Below are positions 23,140-32,548 of a stretch of 34,231 bases of DNA, in pieces; position 1 is the first letter of the stretch; the number at the start of each line of letters is the position of its first letter. The notes under the pieces were generated by a model, which saw only the letters and a program-made list of their open reading frames with translations, searched no databases and was not told the origin of the DNA. Source of the stretch: a virus; IMG/VR virus record IMGVR_UViG_3300030109_001017, positions 583 through 34,813 of that record. One strand, given 5' to 3'. The translations under genes and the position numbers were made by a program.

Positions 23140-25257
23140 ATGGCAAGATATGAAGATACTGCTACACCTTTTGCAGAACAACAGTTTGCAGGGGTTCGTG
23201 AGCGTAAACAAAAAGAAGCAGAAAAACAGGACAAGTTTGCTAAAAGACTTTTAATGTTTAAAACAGTAGCAGAAGGAGCTAATGCTGTTATTAATCAAAG
23301 AGCAGATCAACTAGAAGCAAATCAAACAGCTAAAAAAACAGCGTATCAAAAAACAGTACAAACTGCAGAAGATTTATTAAAACAAGAAACACAGTTAAGA
23401 TCAGCTAATATGACTGCAGAAAATTATTATACTAATATATACTATAATCAACTTGTTCAAGATGCTGAAACTACTTATGCAAATTACAATTTAGGAGCTA
23501 CAACTAACAAAGCAGGAACAACAGCACATAATTTTTTAAGAGCTGAAGCAAGTCGATTAGGTAAAGAAAAAGCTACTTTGTTTGAAAATGCTGTTACACA
23601 AGCAAAAGATGTTGGAACATTAGAAGATTTTGACAAGCGTTGGGATTCTTTACAAGATATACAATCACCTAGAACTATTTTTGGAGCTGTAACAAGTGCA
23701 GCTAAAAATGTTTTTGAAAAAGAAACACCCGAAACTGTAGCTTATAAAGAAGGTATTGCAACAGACGCTTTATTTAATCAACCAATAGTTAAAGAGTATA
23801 AAGAGTTTGGAGACTCTTTAAAAATTTATAGTAAAGCAGGTTTTGATGTAGGAAGTATAATAAATGATTTAGGATCTAATTTTGATATGGTTGTTAAGCA
23901 AGGAGATCCAAATGTAACTTCAGTTAGTGAAACATATATAGATGCTAACGGAGTTAAAAGAAATAAAACAAAGTTAGTTGTTTATTCAAAAGACGCAAAT
24001 GAAAACATAAACATTATACAAGAAACAGTATCGGATGCGATTGTTCCTGCAGAAGCTATTGAAACAACTTCTATTGAAAAAGCTTTAGAATCTGTTCCTG
24101 ATCGTTATAAAGATGTGGCTGCAGAATATTTTACAGGTACTTATTCTACTCAAGAAGATTTAATGAGTTTTTTTAAGTGGCAAGCTTCAGATAAAGCTTT
24201 TCGTAAAAGTCCTATTAAAGATGTAAAAGATGGTATAGATCTTGTTAAAGCTGCACAAGCAGATATACTATCAAGTCTTGGTTTTTTAACTCAAGAACAA
24301 ATAGATGAACATGGTCTTACTGGTTATGAAGTAGGCGAACAAATGTATAATGTTGATTTAGATAAAAATAATTTAGTTACTCCAAGACCAGAATTTGGAA
24401 AAGTAATAAGGGCTGAAGGCTGGGATTTTGTAAGTCTTGTTGACAGTTATTTTGAAAACTTTGATATAACAGGTCTTGAAATGTTTGGTACTCCTGAAGA
24501 AGGAAGAACAATATCTAGCTCAACTGTATATAGGCAAGAAGTTAAAAGACAGTTTAATAAACAATCACAAAAAACTGAACTTTTAAAAACATTTGAACTT
24601 ATAGTTCCAGACACAAGTAGAACAATATTAACAGATTCTAAAAATATAATTAGTGGACTAGTAGAAAATGCTGAAAAAGATGGTGAAAGTGGTCTTATAA
24701 CTTTAGATACAATAAAAGATTTAAGTAAACTTGGAATTGGTCTTGATGGTATGGGTACAATTACTGTTGATTTAGATGATAAATTAATTTATTACAAAAA
24801 AGATGAAGAAGAAAAAAAAGAAAAAGATGAAGATAAAGAAGAAAAAGAAAAAGATTTAACTGCTAGTGATGATTTTACTATACAATATCAAGATAAAAAA
24901 CTTTTAGATTTTGGAAAAGTAAACACCATATTAGCAGATTTAGATGTGTCAGACCTTAGTAAAGATGAGCTAGTGTATTTATCAACTTTAAGTATTTATG
25001 ATATAAAAAGCAGGATAGGATTAGAAGATATTTCAAAAGGTGGTTTACTTAAATCAGGGAAAGATCTTCTTTTTGTTGAAAGAATGAATGAAAAATTAGC
25101 TATGTTTAAAAATTTAGATATTGTTCAAGAAGAAATAAAAGATAGGTTTAGAGGAGAACTGCCCTATAGTATATTAGGTAAAGGATCTGGAACTTTACCT
25201 GAAGAATTTTATGCTCAATTAAAAGAATTATTTATAACAAACCTTGCTATGGTTTAA
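23140..25257 (+). CDS. Probable internal virion protein D, 705 aa
   Basis: A long, mainly helical protein. It begins MARYEDTATPFAEQQFAGVR with an alpha-helical, Lys/Gln-rich N-terminus (15-110), then mixed domains, and a striking Lys/Glu/Asp-only linker at about 554-575 (EEEKKEKDEDKEEKEKD) before a C-terminal domain. It is in the place and size range of the middle core protein (gp15-like) of podovirus ejectosomes, though no sequence match is claimed. It ends 3 nt before the giant protein gene. Translation probably starts from ATG 23140 with weak AGAGGA upstream. Confidence 0.65.
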   Translation: MARYEDTATPFAEQQFAGVRERKQKEAEKQDKFAKRLLMFKTVAEGANAVINQRADQLEANQTAKKTAYQKTVQTAEDLLKQETQLRSANMTAENYYTNIYYNQLVQDAETTYANYNLGATTNKAGTTAHNFLRAEASRLGKEKATLFENAVTQAKDVGTLEDFDKRWDSLQDIQSPRTIFGAVTSAAKNVFEKETPETVAYKEGIATDALFNQPIVKEYKEFGDSLKIYSKAGFDVGSIINDLGSNFDMVVKQGDPNVTSVSETYIDANGVKRNKTKLVVYSKDANENINIIQETVSDAIVPAEAIETTSIEKALESVPDRYKDVAAEYFTGTYSTQEDLMSFFKWQASDKAFRKSPIKDVKDGIDLVKAAQADILSSLGFLTQEQIDEHGLTGYEVGEQMYNVDLDKNNLVTPRPEFGKVIRAEGWDFVSLVDSYFENFDITGLEMFGTPEEGRTISSSTVYRQEVKRQFNKQSQKTELLKTFELIVPDTSRTILTDSKNIISGLVENAEKDGESGLITLDTIKDLSKLGIGLDGMGTITVDLDDKLIYYKKDEEEKKEKDEDKEEKEKDLTASDDFTIQYQDKKLLDFGKVNTILADLDVSDLSKDELVYLSTLSIYDIKSRIGLEDISKGGLLKSGKDLLFVERMNEKLAMFKNLDIVQEEIKDRFRGELPYSILGKGSGTLPEEFYAQLKELFITNLAMV

Positions 25258-25260
25258 GCA

Positions 25261-28200
25261 ATGAAATACAAAAGACCTTCGTACTCTGAAGAAGAGTTAA
25301 AAAAATATCAAGAACTTGTTCCTACGTTCGGACTTTCAAAGTCTGATGCACTTTCTTATGTAGCAAAAATGGGAGCTTCTGATTCTATAAGAGGAATACA
25401 GCAAATGGGAGCTAAACTTTTTGGAGCTGATGAAACTATAGAAGAGCTTAAAAAACAAGATAAAAAACTACAAGCTATTCTTGAAAACCCTGAATACGGT
25501 AACGCAGCTTTAGGAACTTTTTTAACTTCAGCTATTGTAGCAGATCCTGTTGGATGGATTCCTATATTTGGTACAGCAAAAAAAGCTAAAACTATTTTTG
25601 ATTTTGCTAAGTATGGAGCTATGGCAGGTGGTGTCCATTCTGGTATGGGATATGTAAGTGAAGAAGCACCCGGACTTATAGGTGAAAAACAAAGCAGACT
25701 TGAAAATACTTTACTGGGTGTAGGATTTGGTGGTACGTTAGGTGCTGTTGCTCCTACTACTGTTAACGCAATTCAAAGAGCTAGAGGAAAAGATCCTATC
25801 TATGGGCTAACAAAAGAAATAAACTATACTAAAAAAGAAGATGTTGATGTAATAGTTAAATCGCCTAAAAAAGAAACAGTAGCTCAACAACAAGATGAAT
25901 TTTATATAGCAAACTTTGGTGTTCCTTCTGTACCTAGACCTTTAGCTGATCCAATAGATACAACTAAGTTAATTAACTTTACTGATGCTAAACCTATTAG
26001 AGATAAAAATAAAATAAATACATTTTATAAAGGTTTTCAAATAACAAAAGATCCTAAATCTAATTCTTTTCTTATGTTTATTCCAGGCGAAAAGATAGCT
26101 GAAAAATCTTTTAAAACTTTTAAAAAAGCTAGAGCGCACATAGATAAGTTTGCTATACAAGACGCAAGAAGAAATTTAAAAACAAGACAAGCTAATTTAA
26201 ACAACAAAGAATTAAAACTAAATGATCTTCAAAAAGAAGAACTACAAAAATCTATTGATGTTGGTAAGTCTTATAGAGACAGAAGAGCTGGGCAGTTAGA
26301 AAGTCGTGAGATAAATTACGCAGAAGAACTAACAAATCTTGAAGCGTCTATGAAAAAAGTAAGGCAACAAAAAAGAAAAGCTTCTAAAGATATAAGATTT
26401 GCTGATAGAAGATTAAAACCTATAGAGTCTTCTAAAACTCATAGAATCTCTGAACAAAAAGAATATCCTTTTTTCTTATGGTATCCGGGTTTATCTAAAT
26501 CTTATAGAAAAGGACTTAGGTTTAAATCTTACGAAGATGCTAAAAGACATATTTTTGTACAACAACGAAAAGGAAATATTGCAGGAGATAGTAGAATAGA
26601 AATACACACAGGTTCTCCTTCTAAAATTAATCGAGGCCCAGATTCTAAAACTTTAAAACAAGCAGGAACATTTAAAAGTTTTGCAGACGAATATGAAAAC
26701 AGTAGACTAGCTGTTATAGAAAGTTCTGATTCTTATCTTAATAAAAGCAAAGTAAGAAGAGATGCTTTAAGACAACAACAAAGAGATACAGACGTTAAAT
26801 TAGAAACAGAAGCAAAAGGACAAGGAGCAGGCCCTACTGATGAATTTTATAAAGGTAGATTTTCTAATGAACCAGAATATGACGAAGCTATTAAGACTAT
26901 AGTAAAAGAAACAAGCAAAGAAGGATCAGATAAAGTTACAAAGATGAATCCAGTATTAGATTTTTATCAAGAGTTTGCTGGTAAAACAATTAAGAATTTT
27001 GTTTTTAACAATGCTGGATCTTCTTTGTTAGGTTTTGCATCAGGAGTAGGTACATACAACGCACAGAATGAACACACTTCAACTTTTTCTGAAAGGTTTA
27101 CTACTGCCATGCTTGCTACTTTTGCTGTGGGTGCAGGAGCAAATAAAATTGGAAAACTTAAATTAAATAAAACAGACGAAATGATTTCTGAAAGATTAAG
27201 CAGAATGTTTATAGATGACTATGGTTTAGACGCTCCTTATAAATCTTTAAGAGAAGATCTCCAGTTCAATCAAAATACTTTTGCAAGTAAATTTTTAACA
27301 CTTGCAGAAGAAGCAAATGAAAAATTAAATAAAAACGAACGTAAATTATTTTATAATTTTATGATTGGAGAACTTGACGATGTTTCAAATTTATCTGAGG
27401 AAGGTTTAAAGTTAACTGGAAGAGCAAGAGTTTTAATAAAAGACATGGGACAAAAGTATGTAGATGAAGGGCTTCTTGATCCAGAAGTATTTAAAAAGAA
27501 CGCAGGGATTTATTTACATAGAAGCTATATAAAAAGTGTAAAAGATCCTAAATATAAAAAACAACTACAGCTTGCTAGGCAGATTACTCTTGTAGGAGAA
27601 AATTTAAGAAGTAGAGGAGATACTAGAGTATATACAAGTGCTAAAAAATATAGAGCAGCAGCTAAGAAACTTAAAAATAATGGGTGGGAAATATTAGAAC
27701 AAAAAGGTTCTTTTAAAAAACCACCTAAAAGAAAAAAAGGCGAAAAGAAACAAAAAGAAAAAACAGAACCGTTTTTTATAAAATTAAGAAAAGATTACAC
27801 AAAAGAACAACGTATAGAATTTGGAGAAATAGAAGATATTGCTTTTGCTATAGCAGAGACAGGAAGATTAATGTCAAACGATTTAGCTACTGCTAAATTT
27901 TTTAGAAAAATATCAGAAAATAAAAATTATTTTATTGCAGATGACGATGCTTACCAAGCTTTAGGAAGCCCTGAAAATTTTGTTAAAGTTTCTGGCGAAT
28001 CAGTCAAAGGCGCAAGTGCTAAAAAATTTGGAAAGTTATCAGGTGGTTATCTTAAAAGAGAAGTATACGATGACATTACAAGAATGTACAGAATTAAACT
28101 TGATAACGAAAGTAAAATGTTTGATGATTTAACAGAAAAGTTTGACGGAATACAAAGATACTGGAAGCTTTCAAAGACTGCGTGGAATCCTGCAACTCAT

Positions 28201-30357
28201 TTTAACAACACAGTTTCTAACTTTATGTTATTAGACTTTGCAGACACTAAAGTAGAAATGTTAGTAAAAGCTGCAAAAGAATTTAAACTAGGAAAAAATT
28301 CTGAGCTATTACAAATGGCTACTAAAAGAGGAATTTTTGATGTTGACGTAACTACAAGAGAATTAAAAAGTATTGTGCAAGAGTATGGAGCTAAAGCATC
28401 AGATGGTTCGTATTCATTAGGTGGAGAAGTTGCAAAAGCTTTAGAAGAAATAACAGAACTTGACAATGTTACAGAGGCTTTAACTTTTTCTGATCGCGTA
28501 TGGAGAGGTGCTTCAAAAGTTAAAAAAGCTACGCTTGGAAATCTTGAAAAAGCTTATCAGTTTGAAGATCAAGTTTTTAGAATGGCTGTGTTTATGGACA
28601 GATTAAACAAAGGCATGGATGAAAAGATTGCAGCAAGAGAAGCTAAAAAGTGGTTCATTGATTATGATATTAATGCACCCATGATTAATAGACTAAGAAG
28701 AACAGTAACTCCTTTTTTAAGTTATACTTATAGAGTAGTACCTTTATTAGCTGAAGCAGCTATATTAAGACCTCATAAGTTTGCTAAATGGGCAGCTATT
28801 GGATACGGTTTAAATGAAGTTGGAAAACAAATTGGTGGAGGAAACGAAGAGCTTGAAAGAGTTACAATGCGTGACGAGCTTTCTAAAAGACTTTATGGAC
28901 TTCCGTTCATGCCTCCAAGAATGATTAAGTTACCTTTTGATTCAAACGATGGAGATTCTCAATACATAGATATAAGTAGATTAGTTCCCGGTGGAGATAT
29001 TTTTGATCAAAGAGAAGGAGAAGGTTTTGCAATTCCAGGACTACCTTCACCTGCGCAACCCGGTGGTCTGCTTGTAGATATTCCTTTGATTATGGGTACT
29101 AAAAAGAATCCTTTTACTGGACAAGATATAGAAGGGATAGGAAGAAGTGGCGTGTTTGGAGATGCTCTTCCTATTGCAAAAGCTATTGTACAAAACTTAA
29201 CTCCTAATGTTGCTATACTTCCCGGCTCGTATGCGTATAAAAAAATGCAAACAGCTACAGAACAAGATATTCCTTTTATAACAGGAAAAAGAGAACCTTC
29301 TTACTACGCGCCCGGCTCTAAGTATGCTGCAAAATATTCACCTCTTGAAGCTCTTGCTTTTACTTTAGGTATAAAACTAAGACCACAGAATGTTAGAGTA
29401 AACGAAAGATTAAAACAGGTAGATTATAATCAAAAATTAAAAGAATTAGAAAAAATAAGAGGACAGTACTTAAAAGATTTTAGAAACAACAAAAACATTT
29501 TTAGTATGAAAGAAGTAAGAGAAAAACAAGCAGAAATAGATTTAGAAATATTACAACTAGCTGCTGAGTTTGAAGTATATAAAAGAGAAAAATCAAAAGC
29601 TAGAGCTAAAGATGTTCGTTTATCTAAAACAAAGGGAGGTTTAGTAGAAGGAAAGGATGTTCCTTTTACTAAAGAAAACCCTGCAGAAACAATTAACCCA
29701 TATACAGGAGAACCTTATCAAGTTTCTGAAGAAACAAGAAGATCATCTTTGTTAAATACTTTAAGAGATAGGATTACTAGAGTACAAAAAAGTGGTGGAG
29801 GAGAAACAACAATTAAAGACATAGATAAAAGAAATGTAATTTTAAACGCTTTAAAATCACAAGGTTCTGGTGATAGGTTTTATTATACTGACGAAGAAAT
29901 ACAAGAATTAAAAAACTATGGAAGTAGCGTAGCTCTTGTAGAGTCTGATAGAAAACCAAGTGCTGTTCAGATAGTGGCAGGAAAAGCTGTAGGCGCAGGT
30001 AGAGGTAAATATCAATATGAAGTTTCTATTAACGAACTTGATAGTACTTTAGGAGGAAGTGGTGCAAATAAGACAGCACTACAAAGATATAAAAATTTTC
30101 ATAAAATGTATAACATTCCTTTAACTGCTAGAGATCAAGAAATTATAGATGAGATAGATAATAACTTAGATTTTTCTACTTTATCAGAACAAGAGCAAGA
30201 TGCTATTTTTTATGCAGATCAGGCAATGGGTTCGTTATCTTTAGAAGACTTAGTAACTGGTAAAATAAGTTATAACGATGCGTGGTATACTACACACTAC
30301 GCAGGTAAAGACGAAACAAAAAGAAACAAGCTGAATGAAAGATTATATAATGAATAG
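25261..30357 (+). CDS. Giant internal virion protein with probable murein-hydrolase end
   Basis: A 1698-residue protein, the largest here, in the gp16-like position. Residues 70-160 have hydrophobic segments (ALGTFLTSAIVADPVGWIPI). The middle is basic and helical. About 1000-1200 contains NPATHFNNTVSNFMLLDF, FEDQVFRMAVFMDRLN and INRLRRTVTPFLSYTYRVVP, a pattern seen in very large phage internal proteins. The last 140 residues (VALVESDRK near 1559, then GRGKYQYEVSINELDST, RYKNFHKMYNIP, LSEQEQDAIFYADQAMG and HYAGK) resemble lysozyme-like domains that open peptidoglycan at infection; Glu1561 would be the candidate catalytic acid. That domain call is tentative. It ends overlapping the next start. 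Confidence 0.7.
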   Translation: MKYKRPSYSEEELKKYQELVPTFGLSKSDALSYVAKMGASDSIRGIQQMGAKLFGADETIEELKKQDKKLQAILENPEYGNAALGTFLTSAIVADPVGWIPIFGTAKKAKTIFDFAKYGAMAGGVHSGMGYVSEEAPGLIGEKQSRLENTLLGVGFGGTLGAVAPTTVNAIQRARGKDPIYGLTKEINYTKKEDVDVIVKSPKKETVAQQQDEFYIANFGVPSVPRPLADPIDTTKLINFTDAKPIRDKNKINTFYKGFQITKDPKSNSFLMFIPGEKIAEKSFKTFKKARAHIDKFAIQDARRNLKTRQANLNNKELKLNDLQKEELQKSIDVGKSYRDRRAGQLESREINYAEELTNLEASMKKVRQQKRKASKDIRFADRRLKPIESSKTHRISEQKEYPFFLWYPGLSKSYRKGLRFKSYEDAKRHIFVQQRKGNIAGDSRIEIHTGSPSKINRGPDSKTLKQAGTFKSFADEYENSRLAVIESSDSYLNKSKVRRDALRQQQRDTDVKLETEAKGQGAGPTDEFYKGRFSNEPEYDEAIKTIVKETSKEGSDKVTKMNPVLDFYQEFAGKTIKNFVFNNAGSSLLGFASGVGTYNAQNEHTSTFSERFTTAMLATFAVGAGANKIGKLKLNKTDEMISERLSRMFIDDYGLDAPYKSLREDLQFNQNTFASKFLTLAEEANEKLNKNERKLFYNFMIGELDDVSNLSEEGLKLTGRARVLIKDMGQKYVDEGLLDPEVFKKNAGIYLHRSYIKSVKDPKYKKQLQLARQITLVGENLRSRGDTRVYTSAKKYRAAAKKLKNNGWEILEQKGSFKKPPKRKKGEKKQKEKTEPFFIKLRKDYTKEQRIEFGEIEDIAFAIAETGRLMSNDLATAKFFRKISENKNYFIADDDAYQALGSPENFVKVSGESVKGASAKKFGKLSGGYLKREVYDDITRMYRIKLDNESKMFDDLTEKFDGIQRYWKLSKTAWNPATHFNNTVSNFMLLDFADTKVEMLVKAAKEFKLGKNSELLQMATKRGIFDVDVTTRELKSIVQEYGAKASDGSYSLGGEVAKALEEITELDNVTEALTFSDRVWRGASKVKKATLGNLEKAYQFEDQVFRMAVFMDRLNKGMDEKIAAREAKKWFIDYDINAPMINRLRRTVTPFLSYTYRVVPLLAEAAILRPHKFAKWAAIGYGLNEVGKQIGGGNEELERVTMRDELSKRLYGLPFMPPRMIKLPFDSNDGDSQYIDISRLVPGGDIFDQREGEGFAIPGLPSPAQPGGLLVDIPLIMGTKKNPFTGQDIEGIGRSGVFGDALPIAKAIVQNLTPNVAILPGSYAYKKMQTATEQDIPFITGKREPSYYAPGSKYAAKYSPLEALAFTLGIKLRPQNVRVNERLKQVDYNQKLKELEKIRGQYLKDFRNNKNIFSMKEVREKQAEIDLEILQLAAEFEVYKREKSKARAKDVRLSKTKGGLVEGKDVPFTKENPAETINPYTGEPYQVSEETRRSSLLNTLRDRITRVQKSGGGETTIKDIDKRNVILNALKSQGSGDRFYYTDEEIQELKNYGSSVALVESDRKPSAVQIVAGKAVGAGRGKYQYEVSINELDSTLGGSGANKTALQRYKNFHKMYNIPLTARDQEIIDEIDNNLDFSTLSEQEQDAIFYADQAMGSLSLEDLVTGKISYNDAWYTTHYAGKDETKRNKLNERLYNE

Positions 30358-30604
30358 TGATATACTTATAATGTATCACGAAGATGATTTAGACAGGGGG
30401 TATCGCATAGATTGTAAGATGCGGTCTAAACAGGACTTAGCTTGGTTAAAGCGAGAAGAGTTTAGAAAAGTCTATGAAGAGCTACTACATACACACTTAG
30501 TAGGAATGCCAGAGTTACCATTAGAACTTGTAATGGAGTCAGTAGACACCATACTCAAAGGTGACATACGTTTTAACCCCGATGAACTAACTAGAGGAAA
30601 GTAA
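30350..30604 (+). CDS. Small protein, unknown (84 aa)
   Basis: ATG 30350 (MNSDILIMYHEDDLDRGYRI) overlaps the end of the giant protein gene and has GAAAG 9 nt upstream; an in-frame ATG at 30335 is the alternative. The product is soluble and charged, with KREEFRKVYEELLHTHLVG and ELPLELVMESVDTIL. No family recognised. Its stop is directly followed by the holin-like gene start, so the two are probably co-translated. Confidence 0.6.
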   Translation: MNSDILIMYHEDDLDRGYRIDCKMRSKQDLAWLKREEFRKVYEELLHTHLVGMPELPLELVMESVDTILKGDIRFNPDELTRGK

Positions 30605-31084
30605 ATGAAATTTGGAATGATAAAAAACTTAATAGGCGCAGTAGCTCCTACTATAGGTACAGCATTAGGTGGGCCTATGGGCAATATGGCAGCCAATATG
30701 GTAGCCGATGCGCTTGGTTGTGAACCTACACCTAAGAAGATAGAACAAGCAGTACAACAAGCAACACCTGAACAGCTTGCAGAGATTAAAAAGATAGACG
30801 CAGACTTTGAAATTAAGATGAAAGAGTTAGATGTTGATCTATATGCTCTTGAGACTAAAGACATACAGGATGCTAGAGGCAAGTTTTCTAAAGATTGGAC
30901 AGCTCGTATCATAGGTGTAACAGTAGTAGGTGGATTTATGGGATACATATTCTTAGTAACCCTGCAGCCTCCAGAGCAGAACAGCGAAGCTCTAATCAAC
31001 TTAGTTTTGGGATACCTTGGAGGTCTTGCAAGTGCAATAATCAGTTTTTATTTTGGAGCAAGTAATACAAAGGATAAAGAATAA
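30605..31084 (+). CDS. Holin of the three-TM (GTA-holin-like) type
   Basis: A 159-residue membrane protein. An N-terminal Gly/Ala-rich segment (IKNLIGAVAPTIGTALGGPM) precedes an acidic-basic middle with QATPEQLAEIKKIDADFEIK and LETKDIQDARGKFSKDWTAR. Two hydrophobic helices follow: GVTVVGGFMGYIFLVTL (about 103-119) and NLVLGYLGGLASAIISFYFG (about 133-152). The linker before the first helix and the FYFGAS end are hallmarks of the holin family named after gene-transfer-agent holins. Holins set the time of lysis by permeabilising the inner membrane. Its presence here marks a lysis region although no endolysin is visible. AGAGGAAAG is its ribosome-binding site. Confidence 0.8.
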   Translation: MKFGMIKNLIGAVAPTIGTALGGPMGNMAANMVADALGCEPTPKKIEQAVQQATPEQLAEIKKIDADFEIKMKELDVDLYALETKDIQDARGKFSKDWTARIIGVTVVGGFMGYIFLVTLQPPEQNSEALINLVLGYLGGLASAIISFYFGASNTKDKE

Positions 31085-31296
31085 TGACTAATATAAACCA
31101 TACACCGCAGTACAAAGCTTTAAAAGCTGTATATAAAGGTGAAATAGCTAAAGCCGAAGCAAACTTATCTGTATACTTTAAAAATAGTGTAGGTGTAGGA
31201 GAACACGCAGACATTGTAGAAGTTATGGATGAACAGTTAGATAAACTTGCACAAGCTAAAGATAAATTAGAAGCATTAGAGGACTTAATGTTATGA
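31084..31296 (+). CDS. Small helical protein, unknown (70 aa)
   Basis: The start overlaps the holin stop by one base (TAATG). The protein, MTNINHTPQYKALKAVYKGE and on, ends in a coiled-coil-like helix (VEVMDEQLDKLAQAKDKLEA). Soluble, acidic at the end. Its stop overlaps the next start as ATGA. Unknown role; kept because of tight coupling on both sides. Confidence 0.6.
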   Translation: MTNINHTPQYKALKAVYKGEIAKAEANLSVYFKNSVGVGEHADIVEVMDEQLDKLAQAKDKLEALEDLML

Positions 31297-31439
31297 GAAA
31301 AGGTGGATTTAGAAATCAAGCTAGAAGACAAGAAGTTAGAAACAAGAAAAAATTTAATTTTAAAAAACAACAAATAAAACTAAGAGATCAAATGGATTAT
31401 TATGGCAGTCAAAAAGAAAAAAAAATCAACAGTAAATAA
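31293..31439 (+). CDS. Very basic 48-aa protein
   Basis: ATG overlaps the preceding TGA as ATGA. The product MRKGGFRNQARRQEVRNKKK, then FNFKKQQIKLRDQMDYYGSQ and KEKKINSK, is more than a third Lys/Arg. Its end overlaps the next gene in another frame by 38 nt. The downstream gene's ATG is inside this frame, so one could doubt it, but the start coupling and the likeness of composition to its neighbours support it. Confidence 0.5.
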   Translation: MRKGGFRNQARRQEVRNKKKFNFKKQQIKLRDQMDYYGSQKEKKINSK

Positions 31440-31590
31440 AGCAGGTAATTATACTAAACCTACTATGCGGAAAAATCTATTTAATAGAATTAAAGCAGGT
31501 AGTAAAGGTGGAAGAGCAGGTCAATGGAGTGCAAGAAAAGCACAGATGTTGGCTAAACAATATAAAGCAAAAGGTGGAGGATACAAATAA
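31402..31590 (+). CDS. Small basic phage protein with GSKGG..GQWSARKAQ motif (62 aa)
   Basis: Starts MAVKKKKKSTVNKAGNYTKP; the second half, IKAGSKGGRAGQWSARKAQM followed by LAKQYKAKGGGYK, is a pattern I recall from many marine phage and environmental proteins of unknown function. The high positive charge suggests binding to DNA, RNA or a membrane surface. Stop overlaps the next start by one base (TAATG). Confidence 0.7.
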   Translation: MAVKKKKKSTVNKAGNYTKPTMRKNLFNRIKAGSKGGRAGQWSARKAQMLAKQYKAKGGGYK

Positions 31591-31823
31591 TGCCAATGGG
31601 AAAAGGAACTTATGGTAGCCAAAAAGGTAGACCAAAAAAAAGAGAGAAAATGATGGGCGGTGGAATGTACGATTCTAAGCGAAAGAAAATGATGGGCGGT
31701 GGAATGTACGATTCTAAGCGAAAGAAAATGATGGGCGGTGGAATGTACGATTCTAAACGAAAGAAAATGATGATGGGTGGAAAAGTTGATTACAAATCTA
31801 TCCAAGATATGGAGAAGATGTAA
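31590..31823 (+). CDS. Small basic protein with three 13-aa repeats (77 aa)
   Basis: After MPMGKGTYGSQKGRPKKREK come three near-identical copies of MMGGGMYDSKRKK, followed by MMMGGKVDYKSIQDMEKM. The repeat is also almost perfect at DNA level (39-bp unit, about 31647-31763), so it arose by recent duplication and could change copy number. Met/Gly/Lys-rich; likely disordered. TAATG overlaps on both sides. Confidence 0.75.
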   Translation: MPMGKGTYGSQKGRPKKREKMMGGGMYDSKRKKMMGGGMYDSKRKKMMGGGMYDSKRKKMMMGGKVDYKSIQDMEKM

Positions 31824-31996
31824 TGGCTAAAGGAGTTAAACATTACTTTAGAAACGGTACTGAGTTTAAGGGTAACACACATAAAATGCCTAATGGTGAG
31901 CTTCATTCTAATAAGACTCATACTAAAACAAGTAAAAAACTTTTTCACTTTAACAAGCTAAGTAAAACTGCAAAGAAAAAAGCAAGAGGTAAGTAA
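31823..31996 (+). CDS. Small basic protein (57 aa), marine-phage type
   Basis: MAKGVKHYFRNGTEFKGNTH, then KMPNGELHSNKTHTKTSKKL and FHFNKLSKTAKKKARGK. The pattern KHYFRNGTE..G..HKMPNG.LH..K.HT..SK.LFH is one I recall from marine phage genomes, function unknown. It starts and ends with TAATG overlaps, so it is translated as part of the small-basic-protein chain. A conserved His/Lys/Thr mix might bind metal or nucleic acid. Confidence 0.7.
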   Translation: MAKGVKHYFRNGTEFKGNTHKMPNGELHSNKTHTKTSKKLFHFNKLSKTAKKKARGK

Positions 31997-32253
31997 TGGC
32001 ACTTAAGAAGTCTCAAAAGTCTTTAAAGAAATGGACAAAGCAAAAGTGGAGAACTCCAAGCGGTAAGAAATCTTCTGCTACTGGTGAAGTCTATGCTCCT
32101 TCTGCCAAGATTAAAAGACTTAAATCTACTGCTGCAGGTAGAAAAAAACTAGCAGCCGCAAACAAAAAGAAAAGAGCTGCAACTGCTGCAGGTAAGCAAC
32201 ACGCTAAACACGGACTACATAAAAAGAAAACTAAGAAAAGGAAGAAGAAATAA
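31996..32253 (+). CDS. Basic protein with KKWTKQKWRTPSGKKSS motif (85 aa)
   Basis: The N-terminal LKKWTKQKWRTPSGKKSSAT and GEVYAPSAKIKRLKSTAAG match a small family (I believe DUF5872, not checked) found in phages, algal viruses and some bacteria. The C-terminal half is a lysine- and alanine-rich histone-tail-like stretch ending HKKKTKKRKKK. DNA compaction or capsid-interior binding is a sensible guess, not shown. TAATG overlap with both neighbours. Confidence 0.75.
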   Translation: MALKKSQKSLKKWTKQKWRTPSGKKSSATGEVYAPSAKIKRLKSTAAGRKKLAAANKKKRAATAAGKQHAKHGLHKKKTKKRKKK

Positions 32254-32543
32254 TGGCTAAGAAAAAAGATTCAAGACTTGCAAGAGCAGGTGTTTCTGGT
32301 TTTAACAAACCTAAACGTACTCCAAGCCATCCTAAAAAATCTCACATTGTTGTAGCTAAAGAAGGTGATAAAATAAAGACTATTCGTTTCGGACAGAAAG
32401 GAGCTAAGACTGCAGGTAAACCTAAAGCAGGTGAGTCTAGACGCATGAAGATGAAACGTAAATCTTTCAAGGCTAGACATGGTAAAAATATTAGAAAAGG
32501 TAAAATGTCTGCAGCTTATTGGGCTGACAAAGTTAAATGGTAA
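32253..32543 (+). CDS. Basic conserved phage protein, KDSRLARAGVSGFNKPKRTP type (96 aa)
   Basis: The sequence KDSRLARAGVSGFNKPKRTP, then KKSHIVVAKEGDKIKTIRFG, and the end FKARHGKNIRKGKMSAAYWA DKVKW is a well-conserved family in phages and environmental genomes that I recognise but for which I know no demonstrated function. Compact and basic; the middle IVV...KIKTIRFGQKGA suggests a small beta sheet. It is the last of the coupled basic genes; 5 nt separate it from the next start. Confidence 0.75.
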   Translation: MAKKKDSRLARAGVSGFNKPKRTPSHPKKSHIVVAKEGDKIKTIRFGQKGAKTAGKPKAGESRRMKMKRKSFKARHGKNIRKGKMSAAYWADKVKW

Positions 32544-32548
32544 CGTAA

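Noticed and set aside
31521-31805. Leftward 94-codon frame with repeated HSTAHHFLSLRIV
   Set aside because: It is the antisense of the 39-bp tandem repeat in the gene at 31590-31823.
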